A stretch of 64,000 bases of DNA from assembly GCF_030161635.1 (NCBI RefSeq), contig NZ_BSUO01000001.1, forward strand, positions 2,399,199-2,463,198. Reading direction: 5' to 3'. This document shows, piece after piece, positions 55,263 through 64,000 of the stretch; positions within the stretch are counted from its first letter, which is position 1; every line of letters begins with the position of its first letter. This DNA comes from Mobilicoccus caccae. Lineage in GTDB: Bacteria > Actinomycetota > Actinomycetes > Actinomycetales > Dermatophilaceae. The translations under genes and the position numbers were made by a program. Below the pieces are notes generated by a model. It did no database searches, had not been told where the DNA came from, and saw only the letters and a list, made by a program, of their open reading frames with translations.

Positions 55263-56963
55263 ATGACCGAGGCCGCGCTCTCCGCCCCCACCAGCGACTT
55301 CGTCCGCGACGAGATTCGCGTCGACAACGTTTCCGGCACCTACGGCGGACGGGTGCAGACGCGGTTTCCTCCCGAGCCCAACGGCCACCTGCACATCGGG
55401 CACGCCAAGGCGATCTGCGTCGACTTCGGCGTCGCGGCGGACTTCGAGGGCGAGTGCAACCTGCGCCTGGACGACACCAACCCCGACACCGAGAACGTCG
55501 AGTACGTCGACTCCATCAAGGCCGACATCGCCTGGCTCGGTTACGAACCCACCTCCACGCTCTTCGCCTCGGACTACTTCGAGCAGCTCTACGACTGGGC
55601 GGAACTCCTCATCGGCAAGGGGCTGGCCTACGTCGACGAGCAGGACGGCGACACGATCTCGGCCCAGCGCGGCGGCTACGGCAAGCCCGGCATCGAGAGC
55701 CCCTTCCGCGACCGACCCGTCGAGGAGAATCTCACCGAGTTCCGCAAGATGCGCGCCGGTGAATACCCCGACGCCTCCCGCGTGCTGCGCGCGAAGATCG
55801 ACATGCAGCACGAGAACATGCAGTTGCGCGACCCGATCATGTACCGCATCCGCCGCAGCAACCACCACCGCACCGGCGACACGTGGTGCATCTACCCCAC
55901 CTACGACTGGGCGCACGGGCAGTCCGACGCCATCGAGGGCGTCACCCACTCGCTCTGCACGCTGGAGTTCGGCAGCAACCGGCCGCTGTACGACTGGTAC
56001 CTCGCCCAGCTCCCCCTGGAGCGCACCGCGCCCAAGCAGCGCGAGTTCGCCCGCCTCGAGCTCACGCACACCATCACCAGCAAGCGCCGACTCATGCAGC
56101 TCGTCGCCGAGGGTGTCGTCGACGGGTGGGACGACCCGCGGATGCCGACGATCTCCGGTCTGCGCCGTCGGGGCTATCCCGCTGCGGCGATCCGCGAGTT
56201 CTGCTCCTACATCGGGCTGACGCGCACCAACAGCCGGCACGACATCGAGTTGTTGGAGTCCTTCGTCCGCAGGCACCTCAACCTCACCTCGCAGCGCCGG
56301 ATGGCGGTGTTGCGACCGCTCAAGGTCGTCATCACCAACTGGCCGACCGACGAGGCGGGCGCGCCCGTGGTGGAGCACTTCGAGGTCGTCAACAATCCGG
56401 AGAACGCCGAGGACGGCACCCGCAGCGTCCCGTTCACCGGCGAGTTGTGGATCGAGCAGGACGACTTCGCCGAGGTGCCGCCGCCCAAGTTCTTCCGCCT
56501 CTCCCCCGGTCGTGAGGTGCGGTTGCGCGGCGCCTACCTGGTCACCTGCACCGACGTGGTCAAGGACGAGGACGGGAACGTCGTCGAGGTCCACGTCGAG
56601 ATGGACCCCGAATCCCGCGGCGGCACGGCGCCCGACGGCCGCAAGGTCAAGTCGACGATGCACTGGGTCTCCGCGGCACACGCCCTGGACGCGCAGGTCG
56701 CTCTCTACGACCGGCTGTTCTCCGCGCAGGTCCCGGGGGAGCGCACCGGCGACGCGATGGACGACCTCGACCGCGACTCCCGCGAGCTGCTGACCTCGGC
56801 CAAGGTCGAGCCGGCGCTGGCGGACACCCAGCCGGGTGAGGTCGTGCAGTTCGAGCGGCTCGGGTACTTCGCGCACGACCCGCGTACCCCGATGCTCTTC
56901 CACCGCACCGTCGGTCTGCGTGACGAATGGGCGAACATCCAGAAGCGCCAGGGCAAGAGTTAG
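55263..56963 (+). CDS. glnS: Glutaminyl-tRNA synthetase
   Basis: Class I aminoacyl-tRNA synthetase of 566 residues charging tRNA-Gln directly. PPEPNGHLHIGHAKAI holds the HIGH motif at 44-47, LRLDDTNPDTENVEYVDSI and CTLEFGSNRPLYDWYL are GlnRS rather than GluRS features, and the KMSKS loop is ITSKRRL near 270. The C-terminal anticodon-binding beta-barrels are present, and there is no YqeY fusion. ATG 55263 gives the family start; a longer frame from 55098 is rejected. Many actinobacteria lack GlnRS and use the transamidation route, so its presence beside tRNA-Gln is notable. Confidence 0.96.
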   Translation: MTEAALSAPTSDFVRDEIRVDNVSGTYGGRVQTRFPPEPNGHLHIGHAKAICVDFGVAADFEGECNLRLDDTNPDTENVEYVDSIKADIAWLGYEPTSTLFASDYFEQLYDWAELLIGKGLAYVDEQDGDTISAQRGGYGKPGIESPFRDRPVEENLTEFRKMRAGEYPDASRVLRAKIDMQHENMQLRDPIMYRIRRSNHHRTGDTWCIYPTYDWAHGQSDAIEGVTHSLCTLEFGSNRPLYDWYLAQLPLERTAPKQREFARLELTHTITSKRRLMQLVAEGVVDGWDDPRMPTISGLRRRGYPAAAIREFCSYIGLTRTNSRHDIELLESFVRRHLNLTSQRRMAVLRPLKVVITNWPTDEAGAPVVEHFEVVNNPENAEDGTRSVPFTGELWIEQDDFAEVPPPKFFRLSPGREVRLRGAYLVTCTDVVKDEDGNVVEVHVEMDPESRGGTAPDGRKVKSTMHWVSAAHALDAQVALYDRLFSAQVPGERTGDAMDDLDRDSRELLTSAKVEPALADTQPGEVVQFERLGYFAHDPRTPMLFHRTVGLRDEWANIQKRQGKS

Positions 56964-57063
56964 ACGACTACATCACATCCGCAGCCTCTTCCTGCCGCCG
57001 AAGGAGAGGTGCACTCTTCTCCCATAGGGCATTTCGCTACGTCCGGGGAGGGCGGTGTGTCTC

Positions 57064-57501
57064 ATGGAAGCGGCTCACGGAGTCTGCACGGTGCTGGCCT
57101 TCATCGCGGCCCGGGAGTACGAGTGTTGCGGGGAGCCGCTACGCGTCGGTGATGTGACGACGGTGCTGCAGTCGCCGTACCGGGGCGGTCATGCCTGGGA
57201 CGACGTCGTCGGACCCATCGACTGGACCCTGGTGCGCCACGTCGCCTCCGACCGTGTGGTGGAGGAACGGGTCCGGGTGTGGCGCGTCCTGGAGATCCGG
57301 AGCCGCCACGGCGCCGAACTGCGTGATGAGCCGCGTGTCGTCGTGCAGGAGGCCGGCCGGATCGCGGGAGTCCCCGTGCCGGGTGGGGTCACCGAGGGGT
57401 GGCTCCTCCAGCTCGAACTGCTGCCGACCGTCGACCCCTACGTCGACCCCTATTCGCTCGATGCCGTGCGATCCCACCGGCGCAGTCGCGCGTTCCGCTG
57501 A
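57064..57501 (+). CDS. Hypothetical protein with N-terminal CCG motif
   Basis: Protein of 145 residues that I cannot place firmly. Near residue 20 it has ARAREYECCG-like sequence (AAREYECCGEPLRVGDVT), where two adjacent Cys and Gly precede a beta-strand domain; this recalls a small DUF family of Streptomyces (DUF6578-like), but I am unsure. The middle is rich in Val/Arg strands, and the C-terminus is basic (RSHRRSRAF). GGGAGGGCGG lies upstream of ATG 57064. It is 100 nt after glnS and 102 nt before the sirtuin gene on the same strand. Confidence 0.6.
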   Translation: MEAAHGVCTVLAFIAAREYECCGEPLRVGDVTTVLQSPYRGGHAWDDVVGPIDWTLVRHVASDRVVEERVRVWRVLEIRSRHGAELRDEPRVVVQEAGRIAGVPVPGGVTEGWLLQLELLPTVDPYVDPYSLDAVRSHRRSRAFR

Positions 57502-57603
57502 GGCGTGGACTCGCGGACGTCGTAGGCCTCAGGCGCCCGATCCCCTCGGGTGCGCACCCCGCGCCGCCATGCGTCCGCGTGGTCCGGGCGGCATACTCGG
57601 GGC

Positions 57604-58512
57604 GTGAATCCCCACCCCGATCTGGCCACGCTGGAGGTGATCGCCGACCTCGTCGCCGGCGGTCGCGTCTGCATCCTCACCGGCGCGGGGATGAGTACGG
57701 AGTCGGGTATTCCGGACTACCGCGGACCCGACGGGCAGCGCCGCGTGCAGCCGATGCAGTACTCGGAGTTCGTCGCCGGCCCGGAGTCGCGCCGACGGTA
57801 CTGGTCGCGGGCGCACGTGGGGTGGACGAGGTTCGCGGCGTCGCAACCGAACGCGGGTCACCGGGTGGTGGCCGCGCTGCAACGTGAGGGGTTCGCGCCG
57901 TCGATCATCACGCAGAACGTCGACGGCCTGCACCAGCGGGCGGGGGCGAGCGAGGTGCTCGAGCTCCACGGCACGCTGTCCCTCGTCCGGTGCCTGACGT
58001 GTGAGGACCGTATCCCCCGCGACCTCATGGAGCAGCGCCTGGCCGAGCTCAATCCCGGCTTCGCGGAACGAGTTCGCAGCGGGGAGATCCGCCCCGACGG
58101 CGACGTGACACTCCCCCAGGCCGACATCGACTCGTTCGTGCTCGCGACCTGCAGGTCGTGCGGCGCCGACACCCTCAAACCCGACGTCGTCTACTTCGGC
58201 GAGAACGTGCCCAAGCAGCGGGTGTCCCGCGCCTACGACGCGGTCGACGCCAGCGACCTCCTGCTCGTCCTGGGCTCGAGCCTGCAGGTGATGAGCGGGT
58301 ACCGATTCGTGCGCCACTCCCACAAGGCGCGCCGCCCGATCGCCGTCATCACCCGCGGACGCACCCGCGGCGACGGCGAGGCCACCCACCGCATCGACGC
58401 CGGCCTCGGAGAGTCCCTCGTGGCCCTCGCCCGCATGCTCGGCCTGGACGACGACTTCGGCCGCCTCGTCGACGGCGAGTACGCGACAGGCCTGCCCCTC
58501 GGCCTGACGTGA
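57604..58512 (+). CDS. Sir2 family NAD-dependent protein deacylase
   Basis: Sirtuin of 302 residues that removes acyl groups from lysines with NAD. Seen are GAGMSTESGIPDYRG (27-41), ITQNVDGLHQRAG, the catalytic His in VLELHGTL, two CxxC zinc pairs (CLTC and CRSC), KPDVVYFGENVP and LGSSLQV. The spacing between the zinc pairs is wider than in CobB, as in the class II type sirtuins. Start GTG 57604. It is not linked to an acetyltransferase or acetyl-CoA synthetase gene here. Confidence 0.94.
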   Translation: MNPHPDLATLEVIADLVAGGRVCILTGAGMSTESGIPDYRGPDGQRRVQPMQYSEFVAGPESRRRYWSRAHVGWTRFAASQPNAGHRVVAALQREGFAPSIITQNVDGLHQRAGASEVLELHGTLSLVRCLTCEDRIPRDLMEQRLAELNPGFAERVRSGEIRPDGDVTLPQADIDSFVLATCRSCGADTLKPDVVYFGENVPKQRVSRAYDAVDASDLLLVLGSSLQVMSGYRFVRHSHKARRPIAVITRGRTRGDGEATHRIDAGLGESLVALARMLGLDDDFGRLVDGEYATGLPLGLT

Positions 58513-58983
58513 GCCGGACGCCGGACGTTCGACGAACCCGTATCCGCGCGGCCTCCGCACCTCCCCGTCAAGGCGCCCGGCCACTCCACCGACCGGTGCC
58601 GAATGCCGACGGTCGAGGATCGCCCGCTGCGTCGAACCGCCCAGCGGGCACCAAGCGGGACTAGAAAGGCACGCCACCTAGCATCCCTCTGGGAATCACC
58701 CCTGGTCACAGCCCTGCAGCCCCAGAAGCGTCCAGGGTTGGGGCCCGATAGGGTCCCGCTCGGTGCACGCCGGTGGTCGAAGCCGAGATCGCCGCCCGCC
58801 CTCAGCACACCGGGACGCCGGGATCCGGCCGTACAAGCGGTGCGGGTGGTGGAGGACCCATCCGCGTTGCACCTCGCGGCACGCCGCGCTGCCTGTGGAT
58901 GACGGGGCTGTGGGTGCGTGGGTGGTGGTCGAGGCTGGTCGGGCCCGGCCCCACCCCGGCGGCCGCCACCCAGGGAGTCTCCT
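58513..58983. other. Intergenic, nothing convincing
   Basis: This 471-nt stretch between the sirtuin and DUF4870 genes has several open frames on both strands, all without ribosome-binding sites, family motifs or stable start points. No strong inverted repeat is seen. It is long for this compact chromosome, so a short RNA or a decayed gene is possible, without evidence for either. Confidence 0.4.
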
Positions 58984-59580
58984 GTGACCACCGAGAACGT
59001 CCGTTCCTACCCGTCCGCCACCGGCGACGTCGACCCGCAGATCCGACCCGAACCCGCGGCGCCCACCCCGACTGCGCAGCACGGTTCCTACGTCATGAAC
59101 GGGCCCCAGGACCACGTGCGGCGCGCCAGCGCCGAAGGCGGGGCCGACCAGCATGAACGCACCGTGGCGATGTGGGCTCACCTCACCCTCCCCATCGGCA
59201 TCCTCACGACGATGGGATTAGGCACGATCGTCGCCGCTTTGACCCTCTGGATCATGAACAGGGACAAGCCGTTCGCGCGACGCGCTGCCGCCGGGAGCTT
59301 CAACGCCGCCTGCACCACGCTGATCGTCACGATCGGGTCCATGGCTCTGTTCGGCCTGGGCATGCACCTGCTCAACGGCGTGCTCCTCGACTCCGTCTTC
59401 GGCGCGCCGGGGATCGGAGGGCTCGGTGTCCTCGGCGGCATCGCCATCGCCACGGTCGCGGGACCGTTGAGCTTCATGGGCGCGATGCTGGCGGTCGCCA
59501 TCACCGGTGTCGTCGCGGCGACACGCGCGTACTCCGGCACGCCCTTCCGCTACCGTCCGGTCCTGCGCATCCTGCAGTGA
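58984..59580 (+). CDS. DUF4870 membrane protein
   Basis: Membrane protein of 198 residues. A polar, Pro/Ala/Gln-rich N-terminus of about 60 residues precedes HERTVAMWAHLTLPIGILTTMG, GTIVAALTLWIMNRDKPFARR and two further hydrophobic regions, the second a long Gly-rich one. The AHL..P / WLxxRDxxxF-like pattern is the DUF4870 signature. Function is unknown. GTG 58984 follows GGGAG. It converges on the HAD gene. The N-terminal extension is longer than in most members. Confidence 0.82.
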   Translation: MTTENVRSYPSATGDVDPQIRPEPAAPTPTAQHGSYVMNGPQDHVRRASAEGGADQHERTVAMWAHLTLPIGILTTMGLGTIVAALTLWIMNRDKPFARRAAAGSFNAACTTLIVTIGSMALFGLGMHLLNGVLLDSVFGAPGIGGLGVLGGIAIATVAGPLSFMGAMLAVAITGVVAATRAYSGTPFRYRPVLRILQ

Positions 59581-59628
59581 TGGTGACCGGTGCGCCCTGC
59601 ACGCCCGCGGGAGCGTCGTCGACCTGGC

Positions 59629-60376
59629 TCAGAGCAGCGCGACGACCTCGTCCAGACCCGTGACCACCCGGACAGCAGGGTCGTCCACCGGCGTGCCCCA
59701 CCCCGCGTTGCGGGGCTCGGGCATGTCGAGGCGCTGGAGCCAGGCCGCGCGCATCCCGGACGCCCGGGCTCCGGCGATGTCGGTGTGGAGCGTGTCGCCG
59801 ACGACGAGGCAGCCAGCCGCCTCGACACCGAGCAGGTCGACCGCGAGAGCGAAGATCGCCGGATCCGGCTTGCCGATCCCCAGGGTGTCGGTCGTGACGA
59901 CCACGCCCCGCCCGGCCAGACCGACCGCCGCGAGCTTCATCTCCGTCTGCGCGGCACCGGAGTTCGTCACGAACGCCACCGGGATCTCCCTGGCGGCTGC
60001 GGCGTCGAGAAAGTCGAGGGCGTCGTCGAAGACCACCTGAGCCGTCGCGAACGCGTCCAGGTAGGCAGACTCGAACGTCGCGAACCCCTGCTCCGGCAGA
60101 CCGACCCGCCGGCACGCCTCGTGGTAGCGCGCGGCCCGCATGTCGGCGAAGGCGAACTCGCCCCGGGTATAGGCGTCGAAGTACCCGCCCGGGTCGTCGT
60201 AGAACCACCCCGAGATCGCCTCGTGCGTCGCCGCGAACTCCCCGGCCACGCCGCGGCGGCCCCGCGGGTGCACGACCCCCGCATCGCCGACTGCGTGTCG
60301 ATGAGGGTGTCGTCGACGTCGAGCAGCAGTGCCCGGACAGGCGCCTGCCACACCTCGTTCGGGGCGTTCGGGGCGC

Positions 60377-60380
<4 letters not shown>
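59629..60380 (-). CDS. HAD-superfamily hydrolase (IA), frameshifted
   Basis: HAD hydrolase of 250 residues after repair. Motif I is RALLLDVDDTLIDTQSA near 16-32, motif II FVTNSGA near 135, motif III GIGKPDPAIFALA near 175 and motif IV VVGDTLHTDIAGAR near 200. The frame breaks at the C run 60240-60243 (plus strand); one extra base gives WPGEFAATHEAISGWF. Its GTG start overlaps the gltX stop (GTGA), so the two are coupled. Substrate unknown; haloacid or nucleotide-type phosphatase. Confidence 0.87.
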
Positions 60381-61927
<1,547 letters not shown>

Positions 61928-62101
61928 GATGACGCCAGCCTAACGCTCCGCCCCCGCCCGATCCGAGGCCTCGGCGCCCACCCGCAGGTCACGCGCGCGA
62001 CGTCCCGCTCCTCCTCGAACAGCCGCCCACGTCGACACAGCCGCGCGTGCGCGACGGTCCGACGCCTCCCCTGCTGTTCGAGGTGGAGGGGAAGGTCGAT
62101 C

Positions 62102-62878
62102 TCAGCGCTTGACGAAGGGGTTGGTCAGGGTGCCGATGCCCTCGATCTCCACCTCGACGCGCTGACCCGCGGTCACCGGGCCGACGCCCGCGGGAGTGCC
62201 CGTGAGGATGACGTCGCCGGGCAGCAGGGTGAACGCGCGCGAGCAGGCCTCCACCAGCGTCGGCACGTCGAAGATCATGTCGGCGGTGCGTCCGTCCTGC
62301 ACGACCTCGCCGTCGCGCCGCGTGACGATGCCGACGTCCTCGGGGTCGAGGTCGGTCTGGATCCACGGGCCCAGCGGGCAGAACGTGTCCAGGCCCTTGG
62401 CGCGCGCCCATTGGCCGTCGTCGCGCTGCAGGTCGCGGGCCGTGACGTCGTTGGCGCAGGTGTACCCGAAGATGACGTCCTTGACCCGGTCGGCGGGCAC
62501 GTCCTTGCACATGCGGCCGATGATGACCGCGAGTTCGCCCTCGTAGCTGACCTCCTCCGTGAGGTCGGGGATGACCACGGGGTCGCCCGGCCCGATCACG
62601 GCGGTGTTCGGCACCAGGAACATCAGCGGCTTGTCGGGCAGGTCGCTGCCCATCTCCTTGGCGTGATCGGCGTAGTTGCGGCCGATGCCGATGATCTTGC
62701 TGCGCGGGATGACCGGCGACAGCAACCGGGCGTCGGCGAGTTCCACGCGCTGCCCGGTGCCGGAGACCGGCGTGTACAGCGGGTCGCCGGCGACCTCCGC
62801 GAGCCACTGCTCGTCGCCCTCGCCCTGCACGACGCCGTAGCGGGGCTCGTCTCCGGTGGTGAAGCGTGCGATGCGCAT
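62102..62878 (-). CDS. Fumarylacetoacetate hydrolase (FAH) family protein
   Basis: FAH-superfamily hydrolase or isomerase of 258 residues. It contains KIIGIGRNYADHAKEMG, the FAH metal-binding region VSYEGELAVIIGR with conserved Glu residues, TCANDVTARDLQ, and LTGTPAGVGPV near the end. Relatives act on acylpyruvates or 2-oxo acids of aromatic degradation; no such pathway genes are adjacent. The gene precedes gltX as in other actinobacteria. ATG 62878 gives the typical start MRIARF. The SGNH gene stop is two bases upstream. Confidence 0.92.
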   Translation of the reverse strand: MRIARFTTGDEPRYGVVQGEGDEQWLAEVAGDPLYTPVSGTGQRVELADARLLSPVIPRSKIIGIGRNYADHAKEMGSDLPDKPLMFLVPNTAVIGPGDPVVIPDLTEEVSYEGELAVIIGRMCKDVPADRVKDVIFGYTCANDVTARDLQRDDGQWARAKGLDTFCPLGPWIQTDLDPEDVGIVTRRDGEVVQDGRTADMIFDVPTLVEACSRAFTLLPGDVILTGTPAGVGPVTAGQRVEVEIEGIGTLTNPFVKR

Positions 62879-62879
62879 G

Positions 62880-63757
62880 TCATCTCCTTCGGCTCAGCGC
62901 GGTGAGGACCGCGTCGCCGATGACGCGGTACCCCTGGTCGTTGGGGTGGATGTCGACGCGGCTGCACATCCACGTCCAGGTGCAGATGCGCGCGACCCTG
63001 ATGGGCACCCTGCCATGACCGGGCAGATCGACGCGACGCCACCACTGGCGATCGAAGGGTTCGGTCACGTAGGCGACACGGGCGCCGGCATCCTCGCCGC
63101 CCCACGGATGACGACGTTGACCTGGCTGTGCACCGTGGAGGGGACCTGGGAGACCGCGCGCCCACGCCGGCCGAGCAGCGTGGCCGCCTGGAACGGGTCG
63201 TAGTAGTCGAGCACGATGATGAACGCGTTCGGGGCCGCCCGCCGCAACTCGGTCAGCGTCGCGGACAGATTCGTGCGCATCGCCCCCGCCGACCGTCGGA
63301 CGCACGTCGCATCCACGCTGGTCCGCTCCCTGTCCGCGCACCGCAACAGGTCGTTGGCCCCCAGCGATACCGTGATGAGGGCGGTGTCGGGGTGGCGTCG
63401 TAGAAACGCCAGCGCCGCGGCCTGCTGACTCCCCTGGCGGTACCGGCACGTGCCGCCGCGACGCATCGACGCGGTGTTCTCACCCGTGCACGCCAGGTTG
63501 GTGACCGCGAGGGGTGCCCGCCGCTGCGCCGCACCGGCGCTCACCCGCGCGACGTACCCACCACGCGGATCGTCGCCCTGCCCCGGCTGGTACCCGGCCG
63601 AGATCGAGTCTCCGAGGACGAGGTAGGGGCGCGGCCTGATCCCTCCCGCAGCGGCGGACACCGCACCCGGGGCGATGGCCCCCATCCCCGCCAGCACCAT
63701 GAGGACGGTGACCGACGCTGCCGCACGAACGACGAACCTACTTGCGCGAGAACGCAT
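62880..63757 (-). CDS. Secreted SGNH/GDSL-type hydrolase, frameshifted
   Basis: Exported esterase or lipase of 292 residues after repair. A Sec signal peptide (about 1-35, VVRAAASVTVLMVLAGMG) precedes the SGNH domain: block I VLGDSISAGYQPG with the nucleophile Ser, block III SLGANDLLRC, and block V DIHPNDQGY with the catalytic Asp and His. Four cysteines may form disulfides. The frame breaks near 63092; one extra base joins RGAAR to DAGARVAYVTEPFDR. It is related to secreted actinobacterial esterases, and the substrate is unknown. Its ATG start is followed by an Arg-rich n-region. Confidence 0.87.
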
Positions 63758-63906
63758 CCGGACTCCAGGCGGTGAGGAGGAGCGACCCCTTCAGACTAAC
63801 GGTGAGCCCGGCACGACGCGCGAACCTGCAGCCACCTCGACCCGCCACCGACCGGAGGCGGGTCGGCGCGTGTCGACGTCGCAGGTCGATCGGTACGCTG
63901 CTGGCC

Positions 63907-64000
63907 GTGAGGGAGATGGATCGGGAGCAGTGGCGGGCCGCCGAGGACGCCCACGCACGGGCCGTCGACGACCTCACCGGCGACCACCTCGAGCGGCGCC
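63907..64000 (+). CDS. 3-methyladenine DNA glycosylase-like protein, 5' fragment
   Basis: Start of a gene running off the right edge: VREMDREQWRAAEDAHAR then AVDDLTGDHLERR. The pattern (hydrophobic, REQW, xAHxxRVDxxTxxHLxRR) matches the N-terminus of actinobacterial 3-methyladenine DNA glycosylase-like proteins. Start is GTG 63907 or ATG 63916. It is divergent from the SGNH gene. Confidence 0.5.
   Translation, partial: MREMDREQWRAAEDAHARAVDDLTGDHLERR

Noticed and set aside
57055..57063. GTG start at 57055 for the CCG-motif protein
   Set aside because: ATG 57064 three codons later has better spacing to the GGGAGGGCGG site.

Overview
The window is very GC-rich chromosomal DNA from an actinobacterium. 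From about 21 kb to the right edge it carries the gene block seen around smc, rnc and leuCD in Streptomyces-like genomes, here in reverse orientation: amt, ftsY, smc, acylphosphatase, mutM, rnc, rpmF, DUF177, coaD, rsmD, recG, DAK2/FakA-like, rpmB, thiL, lone AsnC domain, DUF3515, ddl, gpsA, plsC, hup, leuD, leuC, divergent IclR (NdgR-like), tRNA-Glu, tRNA-Gln, gltX, FAH hydrolase. A dedicated GlnRS gene beside tRNA-Gln and the lysE/lysG pair point to the Micrococcales (Dermatophilaceae/Intrasporangiaceae-like), but the genus is inference.

Layout. 1-4 kb, minus strand: aminotransferase, semialdehyde dehydrogenase and ectoine hydrolase (DoeA/EutD, cut by the left edge), read as an ectoine-degradation operon, with a divergent D-2-hydroxyacid dehydrogenase and a palindromic operator candidate between. 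5-21 kb: accessory and housekeeping genes, including CGNR regulator, epoxide hydrolase, prolyl oligopeptidase, lysE/lysG, Hsp20 with a HAIR-like operator, PfpI protein, a short binding lipoprotein coupled to a CDF transporter, a secreted pyroglutamyl-peptidase-like protein with Ser for Cys, GPP34, DoxX, D-serine ammonia-lyase and a secreted M14 peptidase. 21-31.8 kb: amt, ftsY, isochorismatase-like gene, smc, lipoprotein, acylphosphatase and a GH13 enzyme. 32.6-34.9 kb: a Gfo/Idh oxidoreductase and mutM, converging, are split by a cassette holding an HTH antitoxin and a shortened PIN toxin between two 221-bp direct repeats. 34.7-55 kb: the conserved block. 55-64 kb: glnS, sirtuin, DUF4870 protein, HAD phosphatase, gltX, FAH hydrolase, an SGNH hydrolase and the start of a gene running off the right edge.

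Sequence quality matters for this window. Fifteen genes, including recG, rsmD and hup, are each broken by one frameshift, and in every case adding one base restores a full-length conserved protein. Most lie in G, C, A or T runs. I read these as consensus deletions, not pseudogenes, and give each gene its full extent with the break point stated.

Most interesting: the repeat-flanked toxin-antitoxin cassette, which looks like recombination of DNA from a related strain; the Cys-to-Ser pyroglutamyl-peptidase-like exoprotein; a 46-bp perfect palindrome between convergent genes; and a hairpin sequence reused as terminator at three loci.
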